11,442 nucleotides of DNA from Desulfobacterales bacterium (GCA_022361535.1 JAKSAU010000181.1:1-11442); one strand, 5' to 3'; shown: positions 1-7,544, counted from the first letter of the stretch. Numbers and translations are program-made. The notes: generated by a model not told the origin, from the sequence alone.

Positions 1-239
1 AACATGGCTTGAATCCATACAGGACTGAGTGTTCCGATATTGATAACCAGGGCAGATGCAATCTTGACCATATCTTCTACTTCTTCTACGGCATGTGCCA
101 TAACCGGGGATGCACCTAAAGCCAAAAGGGCATTGGCTGTATTATTCATTACAACATAGTTGGTGATATTGTGAACGAGGGGGCTTTGTTGGCGAATGGT
201 CCAGATATCCTTGTAAATATCTGCAGCATTTATACTCAT
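1..239 (-). CDS. thiM: Hydroxyethylthiazole kinase ThiM, N-terminal 79 residues (runs off left edge)
   Basis: ThiM phosphorylates 4-methyl-5-(2-hydroxyethyl)thiazole with ATP, the thiazole salvage step of thiamine synthesis in the cytoplasm. The translated N-terminus contains the family's characteristic stretch [20 protein letters not shown], followed by [15 protein letters not shown] and then a [11 protein letters not shown] segment, which line up with the substrate-binding start of the ribokinase-like ThiM fold. The ATG at 239-237 is preceded by an AGGAG ribosome binding site (complement of 246-250) at good spacing, so the start is secure. About two thirds of the protein lies outside the window. 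No TPP riboswitch is recognisable upstream. The marR gene lies 264 bp upstream on the same strand, with its own spacer, so co-transcription is uncertain. Identification rests on motif recognition and is strong. Confidence 0.93.
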   Translation of the reverse strand, partial: MSINAADIYKDIWTIRQQSPLVHNITNYVVMNNTANALLALGASPVMAHAVEEVEDMVKIASALVINIGTLSPVWIQAM

Positions 240-315
240 TGGGTTCTCCTTTATCCTACTTCTGTGCTTTTATCCCGCCAGCTTTTTTATAACGACTTTA
301 CAATAGCTAGGAAAA

Positions 316-343
316 GTTATCATGCCGGTACGATATGAGTCAA
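316..343 (-). promoter_or_regulatory. Candidate thiM promoter
   Basis: On the minus strand TTGACT (343-338, 5/6 match to the -35 consensus) is followed after 16 bp by GATAAC (321-316, 4/6 match to the -10 consensus). This would start transcription near 308 and give a leader of about 70 nt before thiM. The imperfect tandem repeat at 342-378 sits directly upstream of the -35 element, a position typical for an activator. This was found by eye and no expression evidence is available. Confidence 0.35.
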
Positions 344-378
344 ACTTTGCCGTCTGATATTAAAGCTTTACCGACTGA
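342..378 (-). repeat. Tandem imperfect 16-bp direct repeat upstream of thiM
   Basis: Positions 342-357 and 363-378 match at 13 of 16 bases, with a core of CTTT-R-CCG-W-CTGA on the plus strand. The offset is 21 bp, two turns of B-DNA, so both copies would face the same side of the helix. Together with the candidate -35 element overlapping one end, this resembles a pair of binding sites for a dimeric or tandem regulator. It could also belong to an RNA leader if transcription starts further upstream. Confidence 0.4.
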
Positions 379-503
379 CTTTATAGGGGGGCACTGATAT
401 AGGTGTGGAGTCGCTATACTGCTATTAAATTTAGGGCTTTGGGCCGCCATCCATTCATATTGATATCGAAAATAAAATGAGAAAACTTGATATGCTAGAA
501 GGT

Positions 504-1010
504 TTATCTTTCTTCGGGAGTCGTTTTTTGTATTGGCCCTGTAACTAGAATTGGGGAAGCTTCTATCTCTTCTGCAGCCATTAGATTTACAACCCGTTCA
601 AAAGCGCTCATAATCATTAATTGTTCCCAGTTTTCAATTTTGGCGAAACGATTGGTAAACGTTTCCTGTAACAAAGGAGGCAAGTCATTTATGACCTCCT
701 CTCCTTTATCAGTTAGGGAAAGACTTATGGCCCGTCTGTCGTCTTCTCTTTTTTTTCTGGTAATATAACCTTTGGCTTCCAGTCGCTTGGTAATATCAGT
801 AATAGTTGCCTGGCTCAAACTGGTCGCCTTTGACAGAGGCGTGATGGAGATCTGATTGTTATCAGAAATCTCCTGAAGTACAATAAGTTGTGGCCCTGTC
901 AAACCGAATTCTTTGTTTAGTTTTCTAGAGTGAATATCAACGGCTTGGATAATCTTCCTTATCGATATCAGCAGGTTTTGACACCGCTCAGCGCTCATAT
1001 TATTTTCCAC
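504..1010 (-). CDS. MarR-family transcriptional regulator
   Basis: This is a 168-residue winged-helix regulator. It has an N-terminal dimerisation helix (residues about 8-30), then the phrase LNKEFGLTGPQLIVLQEIS and helix-turn-helix segment ITPLSKATSLSQATITDITKRLEAKGYI (about 55-82). The wing carries the family signature KREDDRRAISLSLTDKGEE (about 87-105), whose D-x-R core is diagnostic of MarR. The C-terminal helices complete the dimer interface. The start is GTG at 1010-1008 with a weak GAG-type ribosome site; an in-frame ATG at 998-996 is an equally reasonable start. An 18-bp inverted repeat (ATTATT-N6-AATAAT, 999-1016) overlaps the GTG and might allow autoregulation. The gene is divergent from the UspA-like gene and upstream of thiM. 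Its ligand and targets cannot be read from sequence. Confidence 0.9.
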   Translation of the reverse strand: MENNMSAERCQNLLISIRKIIQAVDIHSRKLNKEFGLTGPQLIVLQEISDNNQISITPLSKATSLSQATITDITKRLEAKGYITRKKREDDRRAISLSLTDKGEEVINDLPPLLQETFTNRFAKIENWEQLMIMSAFERVVNLMAAEEIEASPILVTGPIQKTTPEER

Positions 1011-1133
1011 AATAATCTCAGTTCATTTCTATAGTTTTTAGTGGCTACTTTATACCATTACTTAAATGTTAGGCAAGTGGATTTAGTGTTGCCCGATTAA
1101 TTTATGTTCAGTTCTTAAGTTATAAAATAAATT

Positions 1134-1153
1134 GAATTATTTCGAAACTATTC
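1134..1153. promoter_or_regulatory. 20-bp palindrome, candidate MarR operator
   Basis: GAATTATTTCGAAACTATTC is symmetric at 8 of 10 base pairs around a central TTTCGAAA. MarR-family dimers usually bind AT-rich palindromes of about 16-20 bp in the divergent spacer next to their own gene, and this site lies about 125 bp upstream of marR. The link to this regulator is inference from position and form. Confidence 0.4.
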
Positions 1154-1404
1154 TTCCAAGCCGATTATTATTAAAAAGTTATTATACACACAATTCATAT
1201 CTTAACTGAAATATCGTTTGGACTCTAATTATGTATGATATATCGTTTTCTATATAAAAAAAAGCTTGAGTATGTTAAGTTTAGCGCATTGTAGAATTTT
1301 TAAATGCTATTATTTATAACCAAATACCAAGCTTTGAACGGTTTTGTGACAAATGTCTTTGATGGTCCTATAAACATAGAATACAAAATGATATTGCTTT
1401 ATTC

Positions 1405-1432
1405 TTAACTCGAATCCTTTTCAATATATAAT
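1405..1432 (+). promoter_or_regulatory. Candidate sigma-70-type promoter for the UspA-like gene
   Basis: TTAACT (1405-1410, 4/6 match to TTGACA) is followed after 16 bp by a perfect TATAAT (1427-1432). Transcription would start near 1439 and give a leader of about 50 nt. The inverted repeat TTGCAT-AGT-ATGCGA (1436-1450) covers the predicted start point and would be well placed as a repressor site. Confidence 0.5.
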
Positions 1433-1488
1433 GTATTGCATAGTATGCGATGTTTTTTATTGGTATGGATTAAAATCTTTATTCAAAA

Positions 1489-2241
1489 ATGCAACATAGC
1501 CAAAAACAATTATTTACCAGTTTACAGTATGATCAATTCACACCTGAAATAATCGATTATCTTATTGGAATGACCCAAAGTCTTGACGGCGATTTGATTG
1601 TAAATCTATCAATTCCAACCTCCAAGTCAACTGCAATGCCTGAAATTCCTTTAGGGCTTGCTGCACAAGCTGACCGGAATGAACATGAAATGCGGTTTAA
1701 AAAAGGCCGCGAACTTATGGTCCGCATGAAACAGCAGTGTAAAGAATCCAGAATCCACTTCACCGGAATGATCTCAAAAAGAAAGAGGCGAATCCAAACA
1801 AGTACAGATGTTGATATGGTTCTTCTGGCAAGGCCTTTTCAATCAATTCGGCTTTCGTCTTTTTTGGTGGGACACATCGGTCTTCACTACATGAGAAAAA
1901 AACATGCACCGGTTTGGCTTATTCCATCTCAAAGATTAGAGTTTGATTCAGTTTGTTTTTTCTCTTTGTCCCCAAGTATTACAGCCGGACAAAATGAATT
2001 CATTGAAGAACACCAACACAGGTTCAATCTGCCAAATCCGACGTACATCAACAACAAAGATTCGATTATTAACATACTGACCGCTGAAAGTAAGACTGCT
2101 TGTTCAAGCCTTGAAGAGACATCACTGTTAGTGTTTTCCGAGTCCTGTTTTTATGGCATCCCTCTGGTTAACAAACTCTACATGAAGTTTTTGTTTTTTT
2201 TAAGGAACGCTTGCCAGCATATTGTCATTATTCCAGAGTGA
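1489..2241 (+). CDS. Orphan protein resembling two degenerate universal-stress-protein (UspA-like) halves
   Basis: This 250-residue soluble protein does not match a named family at sight. Residues 108-146, VDMVLLARPFQSI followed by LVGHIGLHYMRKKHAPVWLIP, follow the pattern of a UspA C-terminal half: a buried strand, a loop, a helix, then a strand ending in PVxxIP. The end of the protein (210-250) repeats this layout, with SLLVFSES, then LVNKLYMKFLFFLRNACQHIVIIP. A tandem UspA-like architecture with a degenerate second half is therefore likely. The ATP-binding G-x2-G-x9-G(S/T) motif of nucleotide-binding Usp proteins is not evident, so ATP binding is doubtful. The ATG is the only good start, because an in-frame stop lies at 1471-1473, but it has no clear Shine-Dalgarno sequence. 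The gene stands alone, divergent from marR. A stress or sensing role is inference. Confidence 0.75.
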   Translation: MQHSQKQLFTSLQYDQFTPEIIDYLIGMTQSLDGDLIVNLSIPTSKSTAMPEIPLGLAAQADRNEHEMRFKKGRELMVRMKQQCKESRIHFTGMISKRKRRIQTSTDVDMVLLARPFQSIRLSSFLVGHIGLHYMRKKHAPVWLIPSQRLEFDSVCFFSLSPSITAGQNEFIEEHQHRFNLPNPTYINNKDSIINILTAESKTACSSLEETSLLVFSESCFYGIPLVNKLYMKFLFFLRNACQHIVIIPE

Positions 2242-2298
2242 GACATTGTAAATAAGGCGGATTTGTTCTCAACTGGTTTAAACAACATTGAACCGGGT

Positions 2299-2339
2299 TC
2301 CTCTGCATCACGCTGCCTTTTGGAGCATGATGCAGAGGA
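2299..2339. terminator. Strong hairpin between convergent genes, probable bidirectional terminator
   Basis: TCCTCTGCATCA (2299-2310) pairs perfectly with TGATGCAGAGGA (2328-2339), a 12-bp stem, and the inner bases can add GCT/AGC pairs. It lies between the stop of the UspA-like gene (2241) and the stop of the solute-binding protein gene (2383), where a terminator for both is expected. A clean T-run is missing on either side, so termination efficiency is unclear. Confidence 0.6.
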
Positions 2340-2382
2340 GTTGCTTGTAAAAAATGCTAGTCAGTTCAGGCGAAGTTAATAA

Positions 2383-3975
2383 TTATCCTTCGAACCACCA
2401 CCGTTCAGTATTTTTATGGCCGTCCAATTCCATGTGGGCTGACACAGGTCCACATTTAATTTTCTTGGTTCGGCCTTCAACAATCTGGTTGAACATTGGT
2501 ATAATAGCGCCGCTGTCATCTTTGCATATTTCCTGCATATCAGCGTAAAGCTGCCTGCGTTTATTGTCGTCCAGCTCTGCCCTGGCTTCTACCATTAATT
2601 TGTTGAATTTCTCATTGTTCCAACGGGTGTCATTCCACGGCGCACCGGCTGCATAGGCTACTGAAAACATCATATCTTCCACAGGCCGTCCTGCCCAATA
2701 ACACATGCACCATTCCTTTTTGGTCCAGACATTGCTCCAGTATCCGTCATCCGGTTCACGGACAACTTTTACTTTGATGCCAGCCTTCTGGGCACTTTCC
2801 TGGTAAAGGACTGCGGCGTCAACCGCACCGGCAAATGCAGCATCTGCCGCGTGGAGGTTAAAGGTATGATCAAGCATGCCTGCTTTTTTCATCAGGAAGT
2901 TTGCTTTGTCCGGGTCATATTTACGCTGCTCAAGATTTGATGCATGGAAACGGTTTACAGAAGAAATGGGATGATCATTTCCCACCTCGCCGTATCCTTT
3001 CAATATTTTTTCAACCATTTCTTTTCTGTTGACTGCCAGCTTTAAAGCCATTCTTACATTGGGATCGGAATAAGGTTTTTGATCAACCAGCATGGGCATA
3101 GAATAGTGCATGGTACCTGTCACTGCTGTGACATCTATTTTAGGCATGCGTTTTAATAGATGAACCGTTTTTAAGTCCACACGGTCCATTACATCTATCC
3201 GGCCGGTTTTAAGGGCATTGCTTCTGGCATTTACATCAGAGATGGCAAGGGTTTCTATTGCATCGAAATGAGCTTTATTTTCCTTGAAGTAATTGGGGTT
3301 CCTTTTCGTGAGAGTACGCACGCCAGGTTCCCATTCCTCAAGAATGTATCCACCTGTTCCTATTCCTTTTTGCCATTCATCTCCTTTTGTGCCGGCTGGA
3401 GAAATTGTCAGATGATAGTCACCTAAAATGAAGGGGAAATCCGCACTGCCGCTTTCCAACTCAAAAACAACCTGGTGTTTTCCGTCTGCCTTGATTTGAG
3501 TGACAGATTTCAGATAGGGCTTTGCAGCAGATTTGGAATCTTCTTTTCGATGATGGTTGAGTGAGTAGATCACATCTTCTGCAGTCATGGTTTTACCGTT
3601 ATGGAATTCAACTCCTTTACGAAGTTTAAATACCCATGTTTTGGCATCTGGTGAAGATTCCCAGGATTCAGCCAGTTCCGGTACCGGTTTAAAATCATGA
3701 TCGATTTCAACCAGGCAGTTTCTGATTTGAAAATTGGTATTGATGGCATGGTTCGCCAGTATCAATGCTGGGTCAAGGGTGTCTGAAGTGCCACCGCCGG
3801 ACATGGCCTGTCTAAGTGTTCCACCCTTTACGGGCCCTGCAGCGAATGCTTTGCCGGATAAAAATGAGGGGATCAAAAGAGAGGATACCCCAAGTGCGGA
3901 CAATTGTGTTACGAATTGGCGGCGGGTAATTTTGTTTTGCTCAAACATCCGGGTAAGCTCTTTAAAGTTCTGCAT
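2383..3975 (-). CDS. ABC importer solute-binding protein, family 5 (peptide/opine/nickel type), Tat-exported
   Basis: This 530-residue periplasmic protein captures the substrate for the importer encoded upstream. The N-terminus carries a twin-arginine signal: TRRQFV at 17-22, a hydrophobic stretch SALGVSSLLIPSFL, and an A-F-A cleavage motif near residue 45, so it should be exported folded through the Tat system. The mature part follows the SBP_bac_5 pattern: GGTLRQA, then TLDPALILA, PELAESWE with a WVFKLRKGVEFHNGKTMTAED block (about 112-132), and FNLMVEAR-type C-terminal helices. Length fits DppA/OppA proteins. The ATG at 3975 has an excellent AAGGAGGA ribosome site (complement of 3981-3988). 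It is the last gene of its operon, 34 bp after the ATPase gene. The substrate could be a peptide, opine, amino-acid conjugate or metal complex and cannot be decided from sequence alone. Confidence 0.93.
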   Translation of the reverse strand: MQNFKELTRMFEQNKITRRQFVTQLSALGVSSLLIPSFLSGKAFAAGPVKGGTLRQAMSGGGTSDTLDPALILANHAINTNFQIRNCLVEIDHDFKPVPELAESWESSPDAKTWVFKLRKGVEFHNGKTMTAEDVIYSLNHHRKEDSKSAAKPYLKSVTQIKADGKHQVVFELESGSADFPFILGDYHLTISPAGTKGDEWQKGIGTGGYILEEWEPGVRTLTKRNPNYFKENKAHFDAIETLAISDVNARSNALKTGRIDVMDRVDLKTVHLLKRMPKIDVTAVTGTMHYSMPMLVDQKPYSDPNVRMALKLAVNRKEMVEKILKGYGEVGNDHPISSVNRFHASNLEQRKYDPDKANFLMKKAGMLDHTFNLHAADAAFAGAVDAAVLYQESAQKAGIKVKVVREPDDGYWSNVWTKKEWCMCYWAGRPVEDMMFSVAYAAGAPWNDTRWNNEKFNKLMVEARAELDDNKRRQLYADMQEICKDDSGAIIPMFNQIVEGRTKKIKCGPVSAHMELDGHKNTERWWFEG

Positions 3976-4009
3976 AATTGTCCTCCTTATGAATTAAAAT
4001 TGGTTTGGC

Positions 4010-5626
4010 TTAAATAAATGATTCGGATCTTTCTTCCAACAGATTGTCCAGCCAATCCGGATCCATTTCAGGTACTGAAGCTAAAAGTTTGTCAGTGTAT
4101 TCATGGTGGGGTGGAGAAAGTACTTTTTCTCTTTCTCCTTGTTCGACAATTCTACCATTAAGCATGATCACAACTTTATCCGCAATGGCTTTGACCGTTG
4201 CCAAATCATGGGTGATAAACAGGTAAGAGACGTTGGTTTTATTTTGCAAATCCTGGAGAAGATCAAGTATCCCTTCTGCAACAAGCTGATCTAAAGCTGA
4301 TGTTACTTCATCGCAAATGATCAGTTCTGGCTCCGCCGCAAGCGCCCTGGCGATACAAATCCGTTGCTTTTCTCCTCCGGATAGTTCAGTGGTCAGCCGG
4401 TCCATGTAGAGATCAGGGTCCAACTCAATTTTTTCCAAAAGTTCCCGAATTTTTGCTTCAGCTTTTTTGCCCTGCAGGCCAAAATAAAATTTTAGGGGCC
4501 GGCCGATTACTTTTCTGACAGTATGCCTTGGGTTAAGTGCTGTATCAGGCATCTGGTAGACCATCTGCATTTTTCTTAAGTCTTTTTTACGCCTGTGCTC
4601 TAACTTTTTGGGAAGTGTTTTTCCTAAAAATTCAACCTCTCCTTCAATCGCAGGCAATAACCCTGTAATGACACGGGCAAGCGTACTTTTCCCGCTTCCG
4701 GATTCACCGACCAATGCAACGGTTTTTCCTTCTTGAACTACCAGGTCAATATCATCCAGCACGTTTTCATTTCCTGTGTAGGAGGCAGCAACCCCTTTGA
4801 CTTTCAATATAGCATCGGTCTTGTCTGAGTGGTCTTTTTCTTCTCTAAGTTGCCGGACATTGAGAAGCTGCCGGGTATATCGTTCTTTTGGCGATTTGAT
4901 CAGGGATCTGGTTTCACCTTCTTCCACCAGGCGGCCGTTTCGCAATACCATGATTCTATGTGCCACCTGGGCGACAACCGCAAGATCATGGGTAATATAC
5001 AACGCCGCCTTGTTCATTTTTTCCGTAATTTCTTTTACAGCGGCAAGAACTTCAATTTGGGTGGTTACGTCCAAGGCTGTGGTCGGTTCATCAAATACAA
5101 TGATGTCTGGTTTACATGACATGGACATAGCCACCATTGCCCGCTGCAGTTGACCGCCGGAAAGTTCATGAGGATAACGGAATCCAATTTTTTCTGGGTT
5201 GGGTAAAAAGAGACGGCTGTAAATATCAACGGCATCTTTTTGGGCGTCTTTAAAACTCATGAGACCATGCTGTACAGGCGCTTCTGCATATTGGTGGATC
5301 ACTTTATGGGAGGGATTAAAAGAAGCAGCCGCACTCTGGGCCACATAGGCAATTTTTGCTCCTCGGATAGTCCTCAGGCTTTCCTTATCTGCACCAAAAA
5401 GCTCTTCACCCTCAAGCTTGATTGAGCCGGACGCAATACGGCAGCCTTGGCGGGTGTACCCCATGGCTGCAAGGCCGATGGTGGACTTGCCGGCACCGGA
5501 TTCGCCGATCAGGCCCAACACTTCACCGCGCTTCAGATTTAAACTGACATTTTTGACAATGGGGAACCATCGTCCCTCACAAAAACCTTCAAGGTTAAGA
5601 TTTTTTATTTCAAGCAGTTTTTCCAT
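4010..5626 (-). CDS. Fused double-domain ABC transporter ATPase (DppD-DppF type)
   Basis: One 538-residue chain supplies both nucleotide-binding domains of the importer on the cytoplasmic face. Domain 1 has Walker A GESGAGKST (41-49), Q-loop Gln 97, signature LSGGQ (155-159), Walker B IIVFDE (175-180) and switch His 213. Domain 2 has Walker A GESGSGKST (307-315), Q-loop Gln 358, signature LSGGE (415-419), Walker B LIICDE (435-440), D-loop SALD and His 473. Both sites are intact, so both should hydrolyse ATP. Each domain ends with the oligopeptide-family tail (SPKERYTRQLL near 245-255, SPPHHEYTDKLL near 504-515). This arrangement is like YejF and similar fused importers. The ATG at 5626 has an AGGAG site (complement of 5632-5636). 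It lies 48 bp downstream of the permease C gene. Confidence 0.95.
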   Translation of the reverse strand: MEKLLEIKNLNLEGFCEGRWFPIVKNVSLNLKRGEVLGLIGESGAGKSTIGLAAMGYTRQGCRIASGSIKLEGEELFGADKESLRTIRGAKIAYVAQSAAASFNPSHKVIHQYAEAPVQHGLMSFKDAQKDAVDIYSRLFLPNPEKIGFRYPHELSGGQLQRAMVAMSMSCKPDIIVFDEPTTALDVTTQIEVLAAVKEITEKMNKAALYITHDLAVVAQVAHRIMVLRNGRLVEEGETRSLIKSPKERYTRQLLNVRQLREEKDHSDKTDAILKVKGVAASYTGNENVLDDIDLVVQEGKTVALVGESGSGKSTLARVITGLLPAIEGEVEFLGKTLPKKLEHRRKKDLRKMQMVYQMPDTALNPRHTVRKVIGRPLKFYFGLQGKKAEAKIRELLEKIELDPDLYMDRLTTELSGGEKQRICIARALAAEPELIICDEVTSALDQLVAEGILDLLQDLQNKTNVSYLFITHDLATVKAIADKVVIMLNGRIVEQGEREKVLSPPHHEYTDKLLASVPEMDPDWLDNLLEERSESFI

Positions 5627-5674
5627 TAATACTCCTAAGACTTAGAGTCATTTTTTCTAAGGCCACTTTGTTGA

Positions 5675-6493
5675 TCAGTCATGCAAGCCGCTGGACAGGT
5701 GTAAAAACCAATCCACAATTAAATTCACGCCCACGGTTAAAAGTGCAATTGCAGCCGCAGGGATCAGGGGGGTGAAAATTCCAAATGTTATGGCGCCGGC
5801 GTTCTCTCTGACCATGCCGCCCCAGTCTGCCAAAGGCGGTTGTATGCCAAGTCCTAAAAAGCTTAGAGAAGCTATAAATAGAAAGACGAAGCAAAACCTG
5901 AGCCCGAATTCCGCAACCAAGGGCGGCAGTGCGTTGGGCAGAATTTCCTGGGTCATGATCCACCAGGAGCCTTCTCCTCTTAACCGGGCCGCCTCAACAA
6001 AATCCATCACTTCGATATCCATGGCAACAGCCCTGGACAGGCGGTACACCCGGGTGGAATCTAACAAGGCGATAGTGAAAACAAGAACCGGGATGGATGA
6101 TCCAAGTACGGATAGAACCATTAATGCAAAAATCAGGGTCGGAAATGCCATGATAACATCAACTGCCCGGCTTAGAAGCTGATCAATCCATTTGCCTTTT
6201 ATAGCAGCAATAAAACCTAAGGAAGACCCGAGCGTGAATGATAAAAAAGTGGTTATAAATGCCAATGCCATGGTGTTCCTGGCACCGTATACCATACGGG
6301 TGAAAAGGTCTCTGCCGATGTGATCTGTTCCGATATAGAACTGGTCTGACATCGGCTCCCAGACCTCGCCTACAACTTGAGTTTCTCCAAAAGGAGAGAT
6401 CAACGGGGCAAAAATCGCCACCAGAACATTTAGGACAACAATTGATATTCCAATTTTAGCTGATAATGGTGCACTTTTTAATAACGTCAACAC
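5675..6493 (-). CDS. ABC importer inner-membrane permease, DppC type
   Basis: This is the second transmembrane subunit of the importer. From the preferred start it is 272 residues, with an N-terminal membrane segment (about 12-32), the DppC signature GTDHIGRD (55-62), several membrane helices, the cytoplasmic EAA coupling loop DFVEAARLRGEGSWWIMTQE (164-183), and ADWGGMVRENAG near the C-terminus. The start is chosen as GTG at 6493-6491, because TGAGGA (complement of 6501-6506) lies 8 nt upstream of it and overlaps the stop of the preceding permease gene, a typical coupled arrangement. A longer reading from TTG at 6514 would add seven residues and overlap the upstream gene by 11 bp, but it lacks a ribosome site of its own. 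Identification is firm; only the start is uncertain. Confidence 0.93.
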   Translation of the reverse strand: MLTLLKSAPLSAKIGISIVVLNVLVAIFAPLISPFGETQVVGEVWEPMSDQFYIGTDHIGRDLFTRMVYGARNTMALAFITTFLSFTLGSSLGFIAAIKGKWIDQLLSRAVDVIMAFPTLIFALMVLSVLGSSIPVLVFTIALLDSTRVYRLSRAVAMDIEVMDFVEAARLRGEGSWWIMTQEILPNALPPLVAEFGLRFCFVFLFIASLSFLGLGIQPPLADWGGMVRENAGAITFGIFTPLIPAAAIALLTVGVNLIVDWFLHLSSGLHD

Positions 6494-6503
6494 AACATGA
6501 TCC

Positions 6504-7466
6504 TCACTGGGCAACGGATTGTCTTAATCGTGGGTTTGAAAGCATGGACAGAATGTCAGCGAAAAGATTTAAGAATATGTAGACCATTGAGAAAATCAGT
6601 CCTGATGCCTGAACAACAGGTAGATCCCTTTTGGCCACAGAATCCACAAGAAGCTGGCCAAGGCCTGGATAAACAAAAACCACCTCCACAATGACCACTC
6701 CGACAACAAGGTAGGCCATATTCAGTGCAACAACATTGATGACAGGAGACAGTGAGTTGGGGAAGGCATGGTGCATGATTATTCTTAAACGGTGAATACC
6801 TTTGAGTTCTGCCATTTCAATATAGGCACTGGCCAGTACATTTATGATGGCTGCCCGTGTTTGCCGCATCATATGTGCTGTTACCACACAGGTAAGTGTC
6901 AGGGCGGGCAACAAAATGTTATAAAATTTTGAAATAACCCCCATGTTTTTGTCGATTACGGCAAGACTTGGAAAAAGGTTAAACTTAACAGACAAAATGC
7001 TGATGAGAATATAGGCGATAAAGAATTCAGGGAATGAAATGAACGACAGCGTTGTCATGGAAATCATCTTATCAAACAATGAATTTCGGTAAAATGCTGC
7101 AGCCATTCCAAGAAGTATTGCCAGAGGTATGGCAATCGCAGATGTTGTAATCGCAAGGAAAATTGTGTTCCACAGCCGCCACCCGATCAATTCGGCGACA
7201 GGTCGATTATTGGCCAGAGAGGTCCCGAAATCACCATGTAAAAAGTCATTGAGCCATGCCGCATAACGGGTATATGCGGGCAGGTCAAGTTTGAGCTCTT
7301 TTCTGAACGCTTCAACCGTTTCCGCTGTCGCGGACTGGCCTAAAACCGTTTCTGCCACATCGCCTGGCAAGGCTTCGACACCAATAAAAATAATTACAGA
7401 GATAACAAAGAGGGTTAAAATGCTTGCAACACAACGTTTGAGTATTAGAGGGATTACGTTTTTCAT
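6504..7466 (-). CDS. ABC importer inner-membrane permease, DppB type
   Basis: This 320-residue first permease subunit opens the importer operon. It has an N-terminal membrane helix (about 12-31), the DppB hallmark HGDFGTSLANNRPV (77-90) in the periplasmic region, and helices near 101-125, 138-160, 184-203, 245-265 and 286-308. The EAA coupling loop EMAELKGIHRLRIIMHHAFP (217-236) contacts the ATPase. VVFVYPGLGQLLVDSV near 262-277 is also typical. The ATG at 7466 has no good Shine-Dalgarno sequence, although the N-terminus MKNVIPLILKR fits the family. A strong promoter lies about 50-80 bp upstream. The stop codon TGA at 6506-6504 overlaps the ribosome site of the next permease gene, implying translational coupling. 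Confidence 0.94.
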   Translation of the reverse strand: MKNVIPLILKRCVASILTLFVISVIIFIGVEALPGDVAETVLGQSATAETVEAFRKELKLDLPAYTRYAAWLNDFLHGDFGTSLANNRPVAELIGWRLWNTIFLAITTSAIAIPLAILLGMAAAFYRNSLFDKMISMTTLSFISFPEFFIAYILISILSVKFNLFPSLAVIDKNMGVISKFYNILLPALTLTCVVTAHMMRQTRAAIINVLASAYIEMAELKGIHRLRIIMHHAFPNSLSPVINVVALNMAYLVVGVVIVEVVFVYPGLGQLLVDSVAKRDLPVVQASGLIFSMVYIFLNLFADILSMLSNPRLRQSVAQ

Positions 7467-7515
7467 AGAGCTAAGCTAAAAATACTGCCTTTCGTAAAAG
7501 TCATTTGTTGCCCGC

Positions 7516-7544
7516 AATATATCGAACACGATGTATTTTGTCAA
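7516..7544 (-). promoter_or_regulatory. Near-consensus promoter of the ABC importer operon
   Basis: Reading leftwards, TTGACA (complement of 7544-7539, perfect -35) is separated by 17 bp from TATATT (complement of 7521-7516, 5/6 match to the -10 consensus). Transcription would start near 7509, leaving about 42 nt before the permease B start. A GAACA sequence inside the spacer (7524-7528), in the form ATCGAACACGAT, may be a regulator contact. Confidence 0.7.

Larger units (their letters stand above)
1011..1488. other. AT-rich divergent intergenic region between marR and the UspA-like gene
   Basis: This is 478 bp with no credible coding sequence on either strand. It contains the 20-bp palindrome at 1134-1153, a near-consensus promoter for the rightward gene at 1405-1432, and an inverted repeat overlapping the expected transcription start at 1436-1450. 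The rest is AT-rich sequence with poly-A and poly-T runs. No convincing promoter for marR was found, although ATTATA at 1181-1186 could be a -10 element on the minus strand with a poor -35. Confidence 0.6.

Noticed and set aside
240..503. TPP riboswitch upstream of thiM
   Set aside because: The conserved CTGAGA and ACC-TGAT-TGG-TAATACCAGCG-type segments are absent on the minus strand. Only tandem repeats are seen.
2354..2548. 64-codon plus-strand open frame
   Set aside because: It mostly overlaps the 3' end of the solute-binding protein gene on the other strand, with no ribosome site or similarity.
4797..5153. 118-codon plus-strand open frame
   Set aside because: It lies fully antisense to the fused ATPase gene, whose reading carries all ABC motifs. 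The plus frame shows no family pattern or ribosome site.
5772..6182. 136-codon plus-strand open frame
   Set aside because: It is a shadow of the DppC-type permease on the opposite strand. Composition is low in recognisable motifs.
2383..7466. Nickel importer NikABCDE or a specific peptide importer
   Set aside because: Family 5 proteins share these motifs whatever the substrate. No substrate-defining residues could be assigned by eye.
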